Positions 36,141 through 46,810 are shown, numbered from the stretch's first letter. The stretch: 64,000 bases of DNA from DASRJG01 sp032124015 (GCA_032124015.1 JAQBEH010000022.1:1-64000), one strand, 5' to 3'. The notes: generated from the letters alone by a model not told the origin. Translations and numbers: made by a program.

Positions 36141-37718
36141 CTAGAACCTGTAAATCACGCCCGCATAGACCTGGTCCTGATTCTCGAAGGTGCCGGAATC
36201 ACGTTCCAGTGAGAGCAGGATGGACCAGCGCCGGCCTATCGCGGCATCCATGTCGAGCCCGTACCAACTCAGGTGGCGATCCAGAGCGGGGTCCACGTTC
36301 AGTTCGTCGAGGCGACCCCCGGCAAATTCGAAATGAACGCCGGAGGAGACGTTCACACCAATGGATAGTGCGTAGAGGTCACCACTGCTCTCCAGGTTCG
36401 AAAAGTGGGTTCCCCGCAAGCGGACTCCGAAGTTTGCGCGGGTGAAGCGCCCAGCGCCGACGGTCAACGAATAGGAGTTCGCTGGTCCCAGCACGCCGCC
36501 GTCGATCTGGCGCCCCTCGATCCCGATGTCCACGTGGCGACCGATGCGGAACGACGCGCCGCCCCAGGCCCCTTGCCGGGTCGATCTGTCGAAGATGACG
36601 AGCGGATCCACGTAATCCCAGTATTGGTAGACGTTTTCGCGGCTGTCGTATCCAACGTTCAGATCCAGCCATTTCGCGGCGTGGACCCTCAACGAGATGA
36701 AGGTCCCGGTGAGTTCGATCGGATCAAGGCCGGCGACGTCGACCTTCCAGCCGCTGTTGAAGTCCACCTCTTGGTTCGCATACATCGACAGCCACTTCGA
36801 GTCGTAGATCGCCTGGAGGAAGAGATACTGTCGGCTGACGACGCTCGTGGCGTACGCGCCGACGAGGCCGGTGGTGAACGCCCAGCGTGACGTCGCTCCG
36901 GGGCGGTTGTGAACGTTGAAGTAACCCGCAAACTCCCTGACGTCCGTCGAGAAGCTCAAATCGTTGAGGTCCGGTTGCAAGCCCACTAGGACACCGCCGC
37001 CCCAGCGTGGACCGTCGTGGGCGAACAGCACGCCGTCGAAAATCTCGACACCGTCGAGCATGGGGGCATACTGGCGTCCGAACGTCAGGCGCTCTTCCGG
37101 TGTGAAGCGGTACGAGACCGAGGCGCTGTACGTGCGCACCCTCTGCGTCGCTTGGTCTCCCCCCGAGAAAGTCGAATACGACGCTCGGCGCGCGCGGATA
37201 TTGACGTCGAGATCCACCGGCGAGCCATTCAGTCCGTAGCCGGCGAGGCGCACGTTTGTCGCGGGTTCGCTGTACCCCCTGTCGTTTCCGCTGCGATCGA
37301 TGATGCCGAGGTAACCGAGTCCGACAGTGCCATGGAGGCCGGCTCCCCGGGAGGCCGCCTTGGGAGACCCGGCCAAAGGCGGAGCGGCCGCAACCGGCGG
37401 GGTGCTCGGCGAATAACGCACCGTGTCGCCGACCCTGAGAGTCGTGGTCGACTCGACGATCGCGCAGGATACCCGGTGGCTCGTGACGTAGGTGACCTTG
37501 AGCGTCGCCACGTCGCTACCGTCGCGCACCGCCGTGAGCTCGTCGCCTTCCTGTAGTCCTTCGTCCTGGCCGGCGTCGACGTAGACCGAAGTCGCGGCCA
37601 CGTAGGTGATGTGCGCGATCGCCGGCTCAGGCTGAGCCGGCGGCGGCTCCGCGGCGAAGGCGAGCGCGGCCGAGACCAACGACGAGACGACGACAAGGCG
37701 TCGTGAGACGCGACTCAC
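36141..37718 (-). CDS. Predicted outer-membrane beta-barrel protein of the multiheme cytochrome operon
   Basis: 525 residues. Signal peptide (RLVVVSSLVSAALAFAAEPP), a small beta domain (about 30-110, VYVDAGQDEGLQEGDELTAV), a Pro/Ala linker, then about 380 residues of alternating amphipathic strands with aromatic ends, closing in QVYAGVIYRF, a C-terminal Phe as in outer-membrane barrels. No known family name. GTG at 37718 overlaps the stop of the 7-heme gene (GTGA) with GGGGGAAGG upstream. Being co-translated with secreted multiheme proteins makes it a candidate porin sleeve for a porin-cytochrome conduit, analogous in role to MtrB though no sequence likeness is visible. Confidence 0.75.
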   Translation of the reverse strand: MSRVSRRLVVVSSLVSAALAFAAEPPPAQPEPAIAHITYVAATSVYVDAGQDEGLQEGDELTAVRDGSDVATLKVTYVTSHRVSCAIVESTTTLRVGDTVRYSPSTPPVAAAPPLAGSPKAASRGAGLHGTVGLGYLGIIDRSGNDRGYSEPATNVRLAGYGLNGSPVDLDVNIRARRASYSTFSGGDQATQRVRTYSASVSYRFTPEERLTFGRQYAPMLDGVEIFDGVLFAHDGPRWGGGVLVGLQPDLNDLSFSTDVREFAGYFNVHNRPGATSRWAFTTGLVGAYATSVVSRQYLFLQAIYDSKWLSMYANQEVDFNSGWKVDVAGLDPIELTGTFISLRVHAAKWLDLNVGYDSRENVYQYWDYVDPLVIFDRSTRQGAWGGASFRIGRHVDIGIEGRQIDGGVLGPANSYSLTVGAGRFTRANFGVRLRGTHFSNLESSGDLYALSIGVNVSSGVHFEFAGGRLDELNVDPALDRHLSWYGLDMDAAIGRRWSILLSLERDSGTFENQDQVYAGVIYRF

Positions 37719-38344
37719 GGCCTTCCCCCATAGAACGACACGGGATAGTGACACTCGACGCAATTCCGCGAGTACCCTCCCGCCACGTGATTCGGGTTCC
37801 GGGTCGCGTAGTAGTCCTGCAGGTGACATGCGACGCACTCGGTCGGGGTGTTGACGTACCTCCGATTCGTATGCAGCACATGGCAGGCCTCACAATCGGC
37901 CGCGGCGTGCGCACCCACCAGGGGGAAGCGCGTCAACTGGTGGGCTCGGCCCATGTGCGCGCGGTCGATGAAGCTGCGCGGCGTGTGGCAGCGCGCACAG
38001 TCGTCGCCGAGCTCGCCGCGATGGATGTCCTGGTGGCACGACGTACAACTGCTGCCGACTTCTTTGAAGACGAGGTTGAGGTGGCAGGCGCGGCACGCGG
38101 TTTGAACGTGGGCTCCTTCCAGAGGAAACCGAAATCGCCCGTGATCGAACGATCGGGCGATCTTGGCCGGCTTCCAGCCTTCGGGTCCATGGCAGGTCGC
38201 GCACGTGTCCTTGAGAGGCCCATGCGGATTGTCGGCGTTCCCTACGTCGACGGCGACGCCGGCCTCGTCGGCGGCACGAACGACGGCGCCCGCCCCAAGA
38301 AAAAAGAGGGCCGCCACTGCGAGCGCCTTCGTCATGTTCGTCAT
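37715..38344 (-). CDS. Exported cytochrome c with seven CXXCH motifs
   Basis: 209 residues with a signal peptide (KALAVAALFFLGAGAVVRAA). Seven heme motifs: CATCH, CRACH, CTSCH, CARCH, CEACH, CVACH and CVECH. FDHGRFRFPLEGAHVQTACR is a cytochrome c7/NrfH-like repeat unit (FxHxxxxFPLxGxHxxxxCxxCH) shared with the larger cytochrome upstream. ATG at 38344 (or 38335) lies five bases after the stop of the 23-heme gene. The stop overlaps the barrel gene start. Probably periplasmic, passing electrons towards the outer membrane. Confidence 0.9.
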   Translation of the reverse strand: MTNMTKALAVAALFFLGAGAVVRAADEAGVAVDVGNADNPHGPLKDTCATCHGPEGWKPAKIARSFDHGRFRFPLEGAHVQTACRACHLNLVFKEVGSSCTSCHQDIHRGELGDDCARCHTPRSFIDRAHMGRAHQLTRFPLVGAHAAADCEACHVLHTNRRYVNTPTECVACHLQDYYATRNPNHVAGGYSRNCVECHYPVSFYGGRP

Positions 38345-38349
38345 GTCCG

Positions 38350-40419
38350 TCAGTCCGAAGATAGGGGCCGCGTGAGCGCGGGTCCACCGGGGATATGCTT
38401 TCCGTGACAGTCCTCGCAAGTGTGAGGCACTGGGCGATAGACGACGATCGCCCGCCCTTCCTTAGGTCGAGGCGCCGCATGGCACTTCGCGCAGGGGACC
38501 TTCGCATGAGCGCCCTTCAGGGAGAACGTCGCGTCGACGTCGTGATCGAACTTCGACGCCGGTCGGAACGCAACCTCCCCGTGGCACGAGGCGCACTGAC
38601 CGGCCTCGCCGCGCCGTGCAAATTGGTCGCCGTGAGGCGTTTCGTGGCACGCTTCGCAGTTCGTGCCTTTGGTCGTGAATACCATCGGGGGCGCAGGCCC
38701 GTGGGCGAGCACCAGGGACGAGCGAGCCGGCCCAGGCACCTGTTTCGACTCGACGTGACAGGCATCGCACGAAATCGCCCGATGCGCCCCAACGAGCGCG
38801 TAGTTGAAGTAGAGATGCGAGGCCACATCCACGATCACCGGCCGGAAGGCGGCGAAGTTGTGACACGCTTCGCAGTTGTTCTTTTTGGGGCGCAACCCCG
38901 TCGGGCCGAACCGGCCGTCGTGAGCGTCGAAGTGGCACGAGGCGCACTCCGTCTCCCTGACGACGAGCAGGACGCCAGCGCGGCCGAGTTTATCGACCGG
39001 AGGCAGGGGAGGCAGTCCCTTGCGAGCCGGCCCGTGGCACGCGGCGCATTCGATCTTCGCGTGGCGTCCCTCGATCGGGAATTTCAGCTTCGCGTGCTCG
39101 GCCACGCCGAACAGGCTCGGCTTCCAACCGGCGACGTTGTGGCAGGGCTCGCAGGCCGCGCCTCCCGGCCGCGAGGCGAGCTGGCCGCCATGGTCGTCCC
39201 GATGGCAGTCGAGACAGCGCGAATACTTCGGCCGGAGAAGCACCCCCGCCGATCCCAAGGACCCCGCCGCGACGCCAGGAGGATTCTTGAGGTGACACTT
39301 CTCGCAGGCGACGGCACGGTGACGGCCCTCGAGCGGATACGCCGATTTCTGGTGCTGCTCCACCGTGTACGCGTTGACGCGAAAGCCCTCGACCCGATGG
39401 CAGGCCGCGCAATCGACGACGCGGCCCTCAATCGTCGCCCGTCCGGCGTGGGCATCCTTGTGACACGACCCGCACGATGAGAAGACAGGTTTCTTCCCCC
39501 ACGCCTTGGCCGGATCGTGGCACTGCGCGCACTTGAGCGCGGTGTGTTTTCCGCGCAACGGGTAGCGGGTCTTGTCGTGCTCGAAGCTCGCCGCCGTCGC
39601 CGCCGTCACGGCGAGAAAGGACTCGGTTACGTGGCACTTCGCGCAGCCAGGCCCGAGTCGGCCGGCGTGAGGGTCGACGTGGCAGGGTGTGCACTCGGCG
39701 TGGGGGATCGGCTTGTACAACGGCTTCGGTCGGCCCTCCGCGTCCTTCGGGAGGTCGAGGTTCGCCACCATGTGGCACTTCTCGCACTTGACCGGAATGT
39801 GCTTTCCCGTCAGCGGGTAGCTCGTCTTGCCGTGGTCGAAATTGGAAGGCGGCTTCCACGCTACAACGCTGTGGCATGATTGGCATTCTGGCCCGAGCGA
39901 TCCGCGGTGGATGTCTTCGTGGCACGACTTGCACTCGCGCTCGAGCCCGATCCATCCTTCCGAAGGGTTCTTCCGCTTGGACAGTTTTGCGGCGGGCGAG
40001 ACCACGTACTTCGCCGTGTGACAGTCTCGGCACTTGGTCGTCTGGTGCTTGCCCTCGAGCGGCCACCCAGCTGTCTTGTGGTCGAACTTATCCGCGCTTC
40101 CCTCCGGCCAAGCCACCATCTCGAAGTCGCGTCCCGCGTGGTCCGGATGACAGGTCGCGCACTCTTCGCCCTTCTTGGTCGCGTGCAATCCGCGGTCATG
40201 CTGGACCAGCCAACCGATGTCCTTGTGGCATTCGACGCACCGGTCGTCCATGGAGCCTTTCGCCTTGCCGTGGCAGGCGAAACACTGAAGGGGCGTGTCG
40301 ATCTCCTGATGGGGGTGAGCAAGCGGGCCGGGGGACATTTGGGCGTAGGCCGGCCCCGCGAGCGAGCCGACGGCGAGCGCGATGGCGAAGGCGCTCGATC
40401 TGACCGTCAATGGAACCAC
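38350..40419 (-). CDS. Exported multiheme cytochrome c with 23 CXXCH motifs
   Basis: 689 residues with signal peptide (SSAFAIALAVGSLAGPAYAQ). I count 23 CXXCH motifs, about one per 30 residues, from CFACH near the N-terminus to CEDCH near the C-terminus. Many lie in repeats of the form FDHxxxxYPLxGKHxxxxCxxCH (FDHGKTSYPLTGKHIPVKCE; FEHDKTRYPLRGKHTALKCA), whose extra His residues can supply distal ligands. This is the cytochrome c3/c7-like repeat family. No membrane anchor. Start GTG 40419 or TTG 40410; both overlap the end of the upstream membrane gene. Function inferred: periplasmic electron wire. Confidence 0.92.
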   Translation of the reverse strand: MVPLTVRSSAFAIALAVGSLAGPAYAQMSPGPLAHPHQEIDTPLQCFACHGKAKGSMDDRCVECHKDIGWLVQHDRGLHATKKGEECATCHPDHAGRDFEMVAWPEGSADKFDHKTAGWPLEGKHQTTKCRDCHTAKYVVSPAAKLSKRKNPSEGWIGLERECKSCHEDIHRGSLGPECQSCHSVVAWKPPSNFDHGKTSYPLTGKHIPVKCEKCHMVANLDLPKDAEGRPKPLYKPIPHAECTPCHVDPHAGRLGPGCAKCHVTESFLAVTAATAASFEHDKTRYPLRGKHTALKCAQCHDPAKAWGKKPVFSSCGSCHKDAHAGRATIEGRVVDCAACHRVEGFRVNAYTVEQHQKSAYPLEGRHRAVACEKCHLKNPPGVAAGSLGSAGVLLRPKYSRCLDCHRDDHGGQLASRPGGAACEPCHNVAGWKPSLFGVAEHAKLKFPIEGRHAKIECAACHGPARKGLPPLPPVDKLGRAGVLLVVRETECASCHFDAHDGRFGPTGLRPKKNNCEACHNFAAFRPVIVDVASHLYFNYALVGAHRAISCDACHVESKQVPGPARSSLVLAHGPAPPMVFTTKGTNCEACHETPHGDQFARRGEAGQCASCHGEVAFRPASKFDHDVDATFSLKGAHAKVPCAKCHAAPRPKEGRAIVVYRPVPHTCEDCHGKHIPGGPALTRPLSSD

Positions 40420-41396
40420 GTGACACCGAGAACGATCGCGGTCCCCACGTGAAGCACGACGGCGACGAGCGCAACGATGGCCATGGGCTTGTGCGCGACG
40501 TGCCAATAGCGGAGGAGTCGGTGCGTAACGTCGAGCATACGAGCTTGCTGCATCAGCGCGATCTCGCTCCGCATGAGACCGTGCAGTCTGGCGCGCGCCG
40601 CGCGATCGACCCGTCGTTCGGCGGTCGAAGCGCCTTTCCAACTCCACTGCAATTGTCGGGAGGTCTTCCACCGCCGCGCGTCGTCCGCGATCATGACCGC
40701 GAAAGCTTTCAGCGCGTTCATGTCGGGTGAGATCGTGGGAGACGCTCCAGAGAGCAGGGCGTGTTCGAGGAGCTCGCCGTCGATCCCTGTGGCGTCGACG
40801 ATTTGTTGAAGCACAGCCCGACGCTGGGTCTCGAGCTGGTCGCGCGTCAGCTCGACACCGTTTCTGCTACGCGGGATGCGCACGTAGATGTACCGTCCGA
40901 CGACTCCGCTCAGCCACGCGACCATCATCGCGCCGTAGCCGAGCCCGATGAGGCCGGAGAAGTGCCACGCCGCGTGGAGCGTCGCGAGAAACGGAACGCA
41001 GAGGCCTGCTATCACGTGGACGTCGAGCCAGATCGCACGTGATGCGCCGAACGCAAGCCACCGGAATTTCTTTTGAAGCGGGTAGATCCACAAGAAGCTG
41101 AACAGGGCAAAGGCGGCGATTCCAGCGGCTTGTCCGATGAGGCCTGACGGTCGGAACCACGGATGCAGCGGGCTCCGCAAACGATCGACCGCGGGCAACA
41201 CGAAATACGGCAGGCCAGCAAGATTGGCCGAGACGACCAAGCCCAGGACGACGAGGAGGAAGCCCAGCCCGACGCGCGACCTCCTGGACGCCGCAATCTC
41301 CGCCTTCTGGGGGCGCTTGGCCGGCCTAGGCGCCGGTGCCGGCTCCGGCGCGCGCCGCTTTGCAGCGTGGTTCTCGAGCACGGCTTGTGAGCTCAT
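40407..41396 (-). CDS. Five-helix membrane protein, possible b-type cytochrome of the multiheme operon
   Basis: 329 residues. Helices at about 42-67, 84-107, 121-147, 150-171 and 304-327; a charged cytoplasmic-type stretch between the last two. Histidines suited to heme: H127, H141 and H145 in helix 3 (WLDVHVIAG, TLHAAWHF) and H299, H302, H316 near helix 5 (YWHVAHKP, VVLHVGT). The first 40 residues are polar Ala/Pro/Lys-rich. I do not recognise the exact family; placement as first gene before secreted multiheme cytochromes suggests the quinol- or NAD(P)H-side inner-membrane partner. Start ATG at 41396. Divergent from the iron-sulfur flavoprotein gene. Confidence 0.78.
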   Translation of the reverse strand: MSSQAVLENHAAKRRAPEPAPAPRPAKRPQKAEIAASRRSRVGLGFLLVVLGLVVSANLAGLPYFVLPAVDRLRSPLHPWFRPSGLIGQAAGIAAFALFSFLWIYPLQKKFRWLAFGASRAIWLDVHVIAGLCVPFLATLHAAWHFSGLIGLGYGAMMVAWLSGVVGRYIYVRIPRSRNGVELTRDQLETQRRAVLQQIVDATGIDGELLEHALLSGASPTISPDMNALKAFAVMIADDARRWKTSRQLQWSWKGASTAERRVDRAARARLHGLMRSEIALMQQARMLDVTHRLLRYWHVAHKPMAIVALVAVVLHVGTAIVLGVTWFH

Positions 41397-41652
41397 GGTT
41401 TCCCCGCCGGGAACCGAGCGAAAATGGTGCCAGCAAGGGACGACCCACCCGACGCCCGCGGATCCTTCCGTGTCCTTCGCGACGGCCCTGCGACGTAATC
41501 CTGGTTTCAGATTTGGTAATAGCGCGAGGACCTGATGGAGTGAAGCCCGAAGAGGAACGACGGGGGCGTGGCCCAGGGGTTGCTTGGTTCCTGGCGGGCA
41601 CTCAATTCCCAGACAGAGCGCAGCAGTTCGGCTCGGAGAACGTAATACTTAC
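41397..41652. promoter_or_regulatory. Divergent promoter region of the cytochrome operon and its oxidoreductase
   Basis: 256 bases with no gene. It should hold the promoters of both units. GGTAATAG near 41514 resembles a plus-strand -10, and TTTCAG just upstream is too close to be its -35. CGAAAATGGTGCC near 41421 and several short GC inverted segments are present, but I see no operator I can name. Confidence 0.35.
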
Positions 41653-42948
41653 ATGCTGACCACCGTACTTTTCCTGACGACGACCCTTCTTGTTTGCCTC
41701 GTGCACGTGCGCAAGCACGCGAAGCTCGAGCGAAGATCGCTCGAGTTGCGTGAGGAGAATGAAAAGGCCGGGCTCAACGAACCGTTCTCGCTTCATCCCC
41801 TCATCGACGAGAACTTATGTATCGGCTGCGGCTCCTGCGTTACGGCCTGCCCCGAGCAGGCGGTCCTTGGCCTCATCCAGGGGAAAGCGGTTCTTGTCGA
41901 GGCCTCGCAATGCATCGGCCACGGAGCCTGCAAGACCGCGTGCCCCACGAGGGCGATCCAACTCGTGTTCGGTACGGAAGAGCGTGGCGTCGACATCCCC
42001 AACGTCCAGTCGAACTTCGAGACGAACGTCCCGGGCATCTTCATCGCGGGTGAGCTCGGCGGCATGGGGCTGATCGGCAACGCCGTCGAGCAGGGGCGGC
42101 AGGCGATTGAGTCGATTCGCAAGCTGTCCGGGATGGGCCAAGGGAACCGGTTCGACGTCGTCATCGTCGGGGCCGGCCCGAGCGGATTCTCGGCATCTCT
42201 TGCGGCGCTGCACCACAAGCTGCGCGTCTTGACGATCGAGCAGGACACCCTCGGCGGGACCATCGCCCACTTCCCGCGCGGGAAGATCGTCATGACGCGA
42301 CCCATGGAACTTCCCATCGTCGGGAAGGTGAGATTCTCCGAGACGACGAAGGAGAAGATCATCGACTTTTGGAAGAAGGTCGAGCGCGAAACCGGCGTCA
42401 AGATCAACTACAACGAGCGCCTGGAGACCATCGCCGTCGACGGGAACGGTTTCACCGTCCGCACTACGCGAGGTGAATACCGTGCCCGAGCCATACTTCT
42501 GGCCATTGGCCGCCGGGGCACCCCCCGCAAGCTCGGCGTCCCCGGCGAGGAACTCGACAAGGTCGTCTACCGGTTGATCGACCCCGAGCAGTATCGAGGT
42601 CAGCATGTGCTTGTCGTGGGCGGCGGCGACAGCGCCCTCGAGGCGGCGGCCGCCATAGCGGCGCAGCCAGGCTCGACCGTCACCCTCTCCTACCGAGAGA
42701 AAGCGTTCGTCCGGGCCAAGGTAACGAACCGCAAAAAGGTCGAGACGGCTCTGTTCGAAAAACGCCTGCGCGTGCTGTACGAGTCGAAAGTGCAGGTGGT
42801 GCACAAGAAATCGGTAGCTGTCGAGCAGAACGGCCAGGTGATCCTCGTCCCGAACGATGCGGTGATCGTCTGCGCGGGCGGCCTCCTCCCGACTCCGTTC
42901 CTCAAGGAAATTGGCATCGAGGTCGAAACGAAGCACGGCACCGCCTAG
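41653..42948 (+). CDS. Membrane-anchored ferredoxin-FAD/NAD(P) oxidoreductase
   Basis: 431 residues: one N-terminal helix (about 1-18, MLTTVLFLTTTLLVCLVHVR), a dicluster ferredoxin domain and a thioredoxin-reductase-like flavoprotein. Cluster 1 has C56, C59, C62 and C66 (CIGCGSCVTACP). In the second motif the second ligand is His: C87, H90, C93, C97 (CIGHGACKTACP), so this cluster may be 3Fe-4S or His-ligated. FAD site GAGPSG at 173-178, NAD(P) site VVGGGDSALEAA near 325. It could pass electrons from NAD(P)H to the membrane cytochrome encoded divergently. ATG at 41653; ribosome site weak (GGAGA 11 bases upstream). Confidence 0.88.
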   Translation: MLTTVLFLTTTLLVCLVHVRKHAKLERRSLELREENEKAGLNEPFSLHPLIDENLCIGCGSCVTACPEQAVLGLIQGKAVLVEASQCIGHGACKTACPTRAIQLVFGTEERGVDIPNVQSNFETNVPGIFIAGELGGMGLIGNAVEQGRQAIESIRKLSGMGQGNRFDVVIVGAGPSGFSASLAALHHKLRVLTIEQDTLGGTIAHFPRGKIVMTRPMELPIVGKVRFSETTKEKIIDFWKKVERETGVKINYNERLETIAVDGNGFTVRTTRGEYRARAILLAIGRRGTPRKLGVPGEELDKVVYRLIDPEQYRGQHVLVVGGGDSALEAAAAIAAQPGSTVTLSYREKAFVRAKVTNRKKVETALFEKRLRVLYESKVQVVHKKSVAVEQNGQVILVPNDAVIVCAGGLLPTPFLKEIGIEVETKHGTA

Positions 42949-42988
42949 CGCCGCACGTCTCGTTTCGCGATGTGCCCTGTGACCCGAC

Positions 42989-45223
42989 TCAGTTCGTTTC
43001 CGGTGCTCCGTTGTCGATCCAACTCGTGATGATGGCCGGCTCCCCGGACAGCAGGTACTGTCGCATGGTCCCACCCGTCTGAGTCGTCGACCGGACCTTC
43101 GCACGATTGGCGAAGACCTGTGCGTAGGTCAGCAGGGTTGGGCTCTGGCCCCCGGTGGTGTGGCAGCCGCTCTGCGTGCAGCCGAGCTTGGTTCCGTTAG
43201 GCTGATTCGGCCGCGCGGTGATCATCGCCTTCGTCGTGTTCAGGTAGGTCACACGCGTTGTGACCGTCACCGAATCCTGCGCGCTCCCCTGGGGGCTGCC
43301 GTTGTCGATGACGGTGAGCGTGAAGGTGTAAGTCGCCGTTGCGTTCACCGGCGCTACAAAGCTCGGTGTCGCGGTGTTCGCACCCGACAGCGTCACCGTC
43401 GCTCCGGCGGTCTGGCTCCACTGATACGAGCTGATCGATCCATCGGGATCCGACGAGGCGCCGCCGTTGAGTAGGACCGTGACGCCCGGGTCGAGGTTGA
43501 TCTGGTCGGGGCCGGCGTTCGCGAGCGGAGGCTGATTCGTCGCGACACTCACGGTGATGACGACCGTCGATGACCCGGTGGCTCCATCGTTGTCGGTGAC
43601 GGTCAGAGCCGCCGTGTAGCTGCCGGCCGATGCATAGGTGTGCGTCGGGTTCTGAACGGTCGACGTGCCCCCGTCACCGAACGCCCACGCGTACGAGGCG
43701 ATCGTGCCGTCCGTATCGGTGCCCGTCCCCGTGAACGTCACGAGCAACGGGGCGGTACCGGACGTCGGCGTGGCCGACGCCGAGGCGCTGGGCGGCAGGT
43801 TGCTGACGGCGGAGATGGCGACCGTCGACGAGCCGGTCGTGCCGCCGTTGTCGGTGACCGTCAGGGTGGCCGTGTAGTTGCCCGGCGACGCGAAGGTGTG
43901 CGAGGGGCTCTGCGCGCTCGAGGTCCCGCCGTCGCCGAAGGTCCACGCGTAGGAGGCGATGGTCCCGTCGGAGTCCGTCCCTGAACCGGTAAACGCCACG
44001 ACGAGCGGGGCTTTGCCGGAGGTCGGCGCGGCCGTGGCACTCGCCGTCGGAGGCTGGTTCCCGGCGGAACTCGCGGAAATGGCGACCGACGATGAGCCCG
44101 TGGCTCCGTTATTGTCGGTGACCGTGAGCGTTGCGTTGTAGTTCCCCGCGGTCACATACGTGTGCGAGGGGCTGGCCACGGTGGACGTGCCGCCGTCGCC
44201 GAAGGTCCAGGCATAAGACGCGATTGTTCCGTCGGAGTCGGACCCGGAGCCGGTGAAGACCACGGCCAGAGGCGCCAACCCGGACGCGGGCGTTGCGGAG
44301 GCGCTTGCGATCGGAGGCTGGTTCGCAACGGCCGAGATCTGGACCGTTGCATTTCCCGTCGCGCCGTTGTTGTCGGTGACCGTGAGCGTCGCGTTGTAGT
44401 TGCCGGCCGTCTGATACGTGTGCGAGGGGTTCCTCGTGTTCGATGTGCCGCCGTCGCCGAAGGTCCAGGCGTAGGACGCGATCGTCCCATCGGAGTCCGT
44501 CCCGTTCCCGGTGAACGCCACCACGAGCGGCGCCTTCCCACTGGTGGGTGTGGCCGAAGCGCTCGCGGTCGGGGGCTGATTGGACCCGGCCGTGATCGCG
44601 ACCGTCGTCGAGCCTGTAGCGCCACCGTTATCGGTCACCGTGAGCGTGGCCGTGAAGTTCCCGCTGGTCTGATACGTGTGCGTGGGGTTCTGTTGCGTCG
44701 ACGCGCCGCCGTCTCCGAACATCCAGGCGTAAGACGCGATCGTCCCGTTGGAATCGGTCCCGCTTCCCGTGAACGTCACGAGGAGCGGCGCCAATCCCGA
44801 GATCGGAGTCGCCGAAGCTGTCGCGGTCGGGGGCGGGTTTGCCGGAACGCTGACCGCGACCTCCACGGCCGCCTGACTCGTCGCGCCGGCGTTATCCGTG
44901 ACTTCGAGCATGGCGATGAAGGTGCCAGCCGTGGCGTACAGGTGGGTCGGGTTGGCCTCCGACGAGGTGGCGCCGTCACCGAACGTCCACGCGTAGGCGG
45001 CGATCGATCCGTCGGGGTCGGTCGCCGAGCCGGCGAAGGCCACGGTCAGCGGGGCCGGCCCCGAGGTCGGCGTAGCCGTCGCCAGGGTCACAGGCGCTTG
45101 GTTCGCTCTGTCGAGCGTGACGTCCTTACAGGCTAGAAAGGTCGCGAGAGCAAGAATGACGCCTGCGGCGAGCACGCGAGCGAACGGCCACCCGTCCGCC
45201 CGGGATCCTCTCGTCTCTTTCAT
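42989..45223 (-). CDS. PKD-repeat lipoprotein with a C-terminal CX4CH heme-like domain
   Basis: 744 residues. Lipobox FLAC with Cys at 32, six PKD domains of about 86 residues (each with TIASYAWTFGDGGTS-like text and HTY...G.Y.ATLTVTDN), a seventh divergent PKD/REJ-like domain, and a final segment (about 650-744) with CTQSGCH at 682 and ITSWIDNGAP, resembling c-type cytochrome domains of cell-surface proteins. CX4CH is an accepted but rarer heme c motif. Predicted to be on the outer membrane or cell surface. ATG at 45223 with GGAGGA upstream. It follows the redox cluster and may be its surface partner; that is inference. Confidence 0.85.
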   Translation of the reverse strand: MKETRGSRADGWPFARVLAAGVILALATFLACKDVTLDRANQAPVTLATATPTSGPAPLTVAFAGSATDPDGSIAAYAWTFGDGATSSEANPTHLYATAGTFIAMLEVTDNAGATSQAAVEVAVSVPANPPPTATASATPISGLAPLLVTFTGSGTDSNGTIASYAWMFGDGGASTQQNPTHTYQTSGNFTATLTVTDNGGATGSTTVAITAGSNQPPTASASATPTSGKAPLVVAFTGNGTDSDGTIASYAWTFGDGGTSNTRNPSHTYQTAGNYNATLTVTDNNGATGNATVQISAVANQPPIASASATPASGLAPLAVVFTGSGSDSDGTIASYAWTFGDGGTSTVASPSHTYVTAGNYNATLTVTDNNGATGSSSVAISASSAGNQPPTASATAAPTSGKAPLVVAFTGSGTDSDGTIASYAWTFGDGGTSSAQSPSHTFASPGNYTATLTVTDNGGTTGSSTVAISAVSNLPPSASASATPTSGTAPLLVTFTGTGTDTDGTIASYAWAFGDGGTSTVQNPTHTYASAGSYTAALTVTDNDGATGSSTVVITVSVATNQPPLANAGPDQINLDPGVTVLLNGGASSDPDGSISSYQWSQTAGATVTLSGANTATPSFVAPVNATATYTFTLTVIDNGSPQGSAQDSVTVTTRVTYLNTTKAMITARPNQPNGTKLGCTQSGCHTTGGQSPTLLTYAQVFANRAKVRSTTQTGGTMRQYLLSGEPAIITSWIDNGAPETN
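43560..45090. repeat. Tandem ~258-bp repeats encoding PKD domains
   Basis: Six in-frame units of about 86 codons. Units three to six share long near-identical stretches (for instance the codons for TIASYAWTFGDGGTS), so copy number could change by recombination and assemblers may collapse it. Confidence 0.85.
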
Positions 45224-45343
45224 CCGTCCATCCTCCGGCGCCCGTAGCCGACCGTAGGAGAACAGAGCAAGCGCAGTGCCACGACGTTGGTCGGACACTT
45301 CGAGTCATGCCGTTTTACGATTTCGTGGCGAATTCCGCCTACA

Positions 45344-46783
<1,440 letters not shown>

Positions 46784-46810
46784 CGCACATCCCTCCAAAA
46801 AAGTGGCCGG

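Noticed and set aside
43560..45090. CRISPR-like direct repeats
   Set aside because: The period of about 258 bases and in-frame PKD coding explain the repeats; there are no short repeats with unique spacers.
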